Part shown: positions 62,721 through 64,000 of the stretch, one piece after another | Numbering within the stretch: the stretch's first letter is position 1 | How the letters are laid out: every line of letters starts with the position of its first letter | DNA from: Perognathus longimembris pacificus | Lineage: Eukaryota; Chordata; Mammalia; Rodentia; Heteromyidae | NCBI RefSeq assembly: GCF_023159225.1 | Contig: NC_063168.1 | Span: 66,629,398 to 66,693,397, forward strand | Direction of reading: 5' to 3' | Length of the DNA stretch: 64,000 nucleotides | Notes under the pieces: model-generated | What the model saw: the letters and a program-made list of their open reading frames with translations, nothing else | What the model was told of the DNA's origin: nothing | The model's database searches: none | Made by a program: the position numbers and the translations under genes

Positions 62721-64000
62721 ATTACAGCATCGTTTGATCAGAGTCCCCCTGGAAGGAGTTCTTGGCAGCCCCGAGCTCTGCAACTCTTCCTCTGTGGGTC
62801 CAGGACCGCCCTGCCAGGGGAACCACGGCCGCCTGGCTTCCTAGTCCTGAAGGACCTGGGGTGGGGACAGCTAGGTGTCTCGTGCGTCTGGGACCGCGTG
62901 GCCAACCTCGCAGCCTCCCGGGGGAGGCCTGGGGCACTGGCAACCATTGTGCTTCTCTGGAAAGCTGAGTGGGATACTCAGGCTGGCATCCTCGGTCGAG
63001 TGATGCAATGCAGGCGTGGTCTACCCCTAAACAGGCCTGGGCCCGCCTGGTGGGGCGAACCGTCGTGGGTCACGTGTGTCCTGACATCCTGGGTGGAGTT
63101 GAGGAAGGTTTGGGCCTTGGCGCCTGAGGCTTTCCGGCTGAAGTTTCCTGCGGGTCCCCCCGCCATGCACGGGTCACCCCCTCCTGCCCCGTTCCTGCCA
63201 GGCCAGGCGCAGCGACCCGTCCAGTCCCCCTCCCCGCCCCCCGCAGCCCGGTACCTTTGTGTACCTTTTAGAGGGTCGATTTCCATTCTAAACTGCCCAT
63301 AAATTAAATACAGATTTTGTTTTTCCGTAGGAACATCTCAGAGAGGAAAGCGAAGGAGAGATGGGAGTGATGCGTGTTTCTGCTATTGGGGGCGACGTGA
63401 GTGGCAGAGGGGAGGGGAGGGGGGCCCCCCCGTGTGCCAACTCCCCCAGCTCGGGGGTCACCGTCTGGGTGAGGCAACCTGAGCTGTGTGTGAACGGATG
63501 CGCGGCGGGCCGCTCCCTGGCCTTTCATGTGGTGGGCTGCGCATCGTGGGTTGACGGAGGATGCAGACGGGCTGATTGGCCCGGACGCTCTGGGAGCGGG
63601 GCCAGGGGAGGACCGGGAGCACAGGGAGGGACGTGAGCATGCTCCGTCCTCCCCAGGGCAGCCTGCGCCTGGGGCTGGCCGCGTCGCGTTGACCTCTGGG
63701 ACAGTGACCCTGTGTTGTAGCCCAAAGAGGGGCTTTCTTCAGGGCAAGGTCTATAAGCCACAGTCAGTGGCGAGTCATAAAGCACTCGTGGACCTTTAGA
63801 GAAAGGAGTCAGGGAGATTCAAAGCTTGCTTCTCGCATGTGCAGACCGGGTGTATCCCATCCCCAGATCTCTCTGTTTTCTTCTTCGGTGGAGAGCGACG
63901 GGTGTAGCTCCCGCCCAATCCCATAGCATCGTGCCTAGCCTGAAGCCCATTCTATTTGTGCCTCAGCTTTGCGATCCCAGGGCTTTTGCTCTCACTGCTC
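62721..64000. other. GC-rich right end, unassigned
   Basis: No gene recognised. The 229-codon frame at 62613-63302 has no domain and a GC-driven composition. A short AT-rich island at 63265-63345 resembles the other candidate elements. Confidence 0.4.

Noticed and set aside
62613..63302. 229-codon frame, the longest in the window
   Set aside because: No domain, no splice context, crosses a candidate non-coding element and a GC-rich stretch.

Overview
This is mammalian nuclear DNA from a rodent, most likely a geomyoid (kangaroo rat, pocket mouse or pocket gopher). Two things point there. The single-copy exons are clearly those of mammalian WDR35 (IFT121) and TTC32. The introns are full of a dimeric SINE with an ID-like tRNA-Ala 5' half and the 'Geo' 3' half known as IDL-Geo, which is reported only from Geomyoidea, plus a B1 (7SL-derived) family ending in the same Geo half. 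Many IDL-Geo copies are young, with intact 12-17 bp target-site duplications.

Layout. 1-5854 is a repeat-filled WDR35 intron in which I recognise no upstream exon. 5855-27484 holds the last 16 coding exons of WDR35 on the + strand, about 752 codons to the stop, or roughly the C-terminal two thirds of the protein: the end of the second beta-propeller, the TPR-like alpha-solenoid and a C-terminal zinc-ribbon. All 16 exons have consistent phases, GT..AG borders and no frameshift or premature stop. 27485 to about 28100 is the 3'UTR. A CpG island (about 28850-29690) carries the promoter and first exon of TTC32. The three TTC32 coding exons (29315-34992, + strand, 153 codons) encode a small TPR protein. 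From about 35 kb to the end I see no convincing gene. The DNA becomes visibly GC-richer after about 44 kb. The last 6 kb is poor in interspersed repeats and contains several short AT-rich islands that look like conserved non-coding elements. In human the equivalent position is the gene desert between TTC32 and OSR1; I know this from human synteny and did not derive it here.

How the parts relate. WDR35 is a core subunit of the IFT-A complex, which carries retrograde intraflagellar traffic and ciliary membrane-protein import. TTC32 is a poorly characterised TPR protein lying head-to-tail only 1.8 kb downstream of the WDR35 stop. I found no prokaryotic system, CRISPR array, or intact retroviral or LINE coding region. 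The points most worth a second look are the modular SINE system, a UG-repeat splice site in WDR35, a BANP-type motif in the TTC32 promoter, two oddly truncated SINE insertions and the AT-rich islands at the right end.
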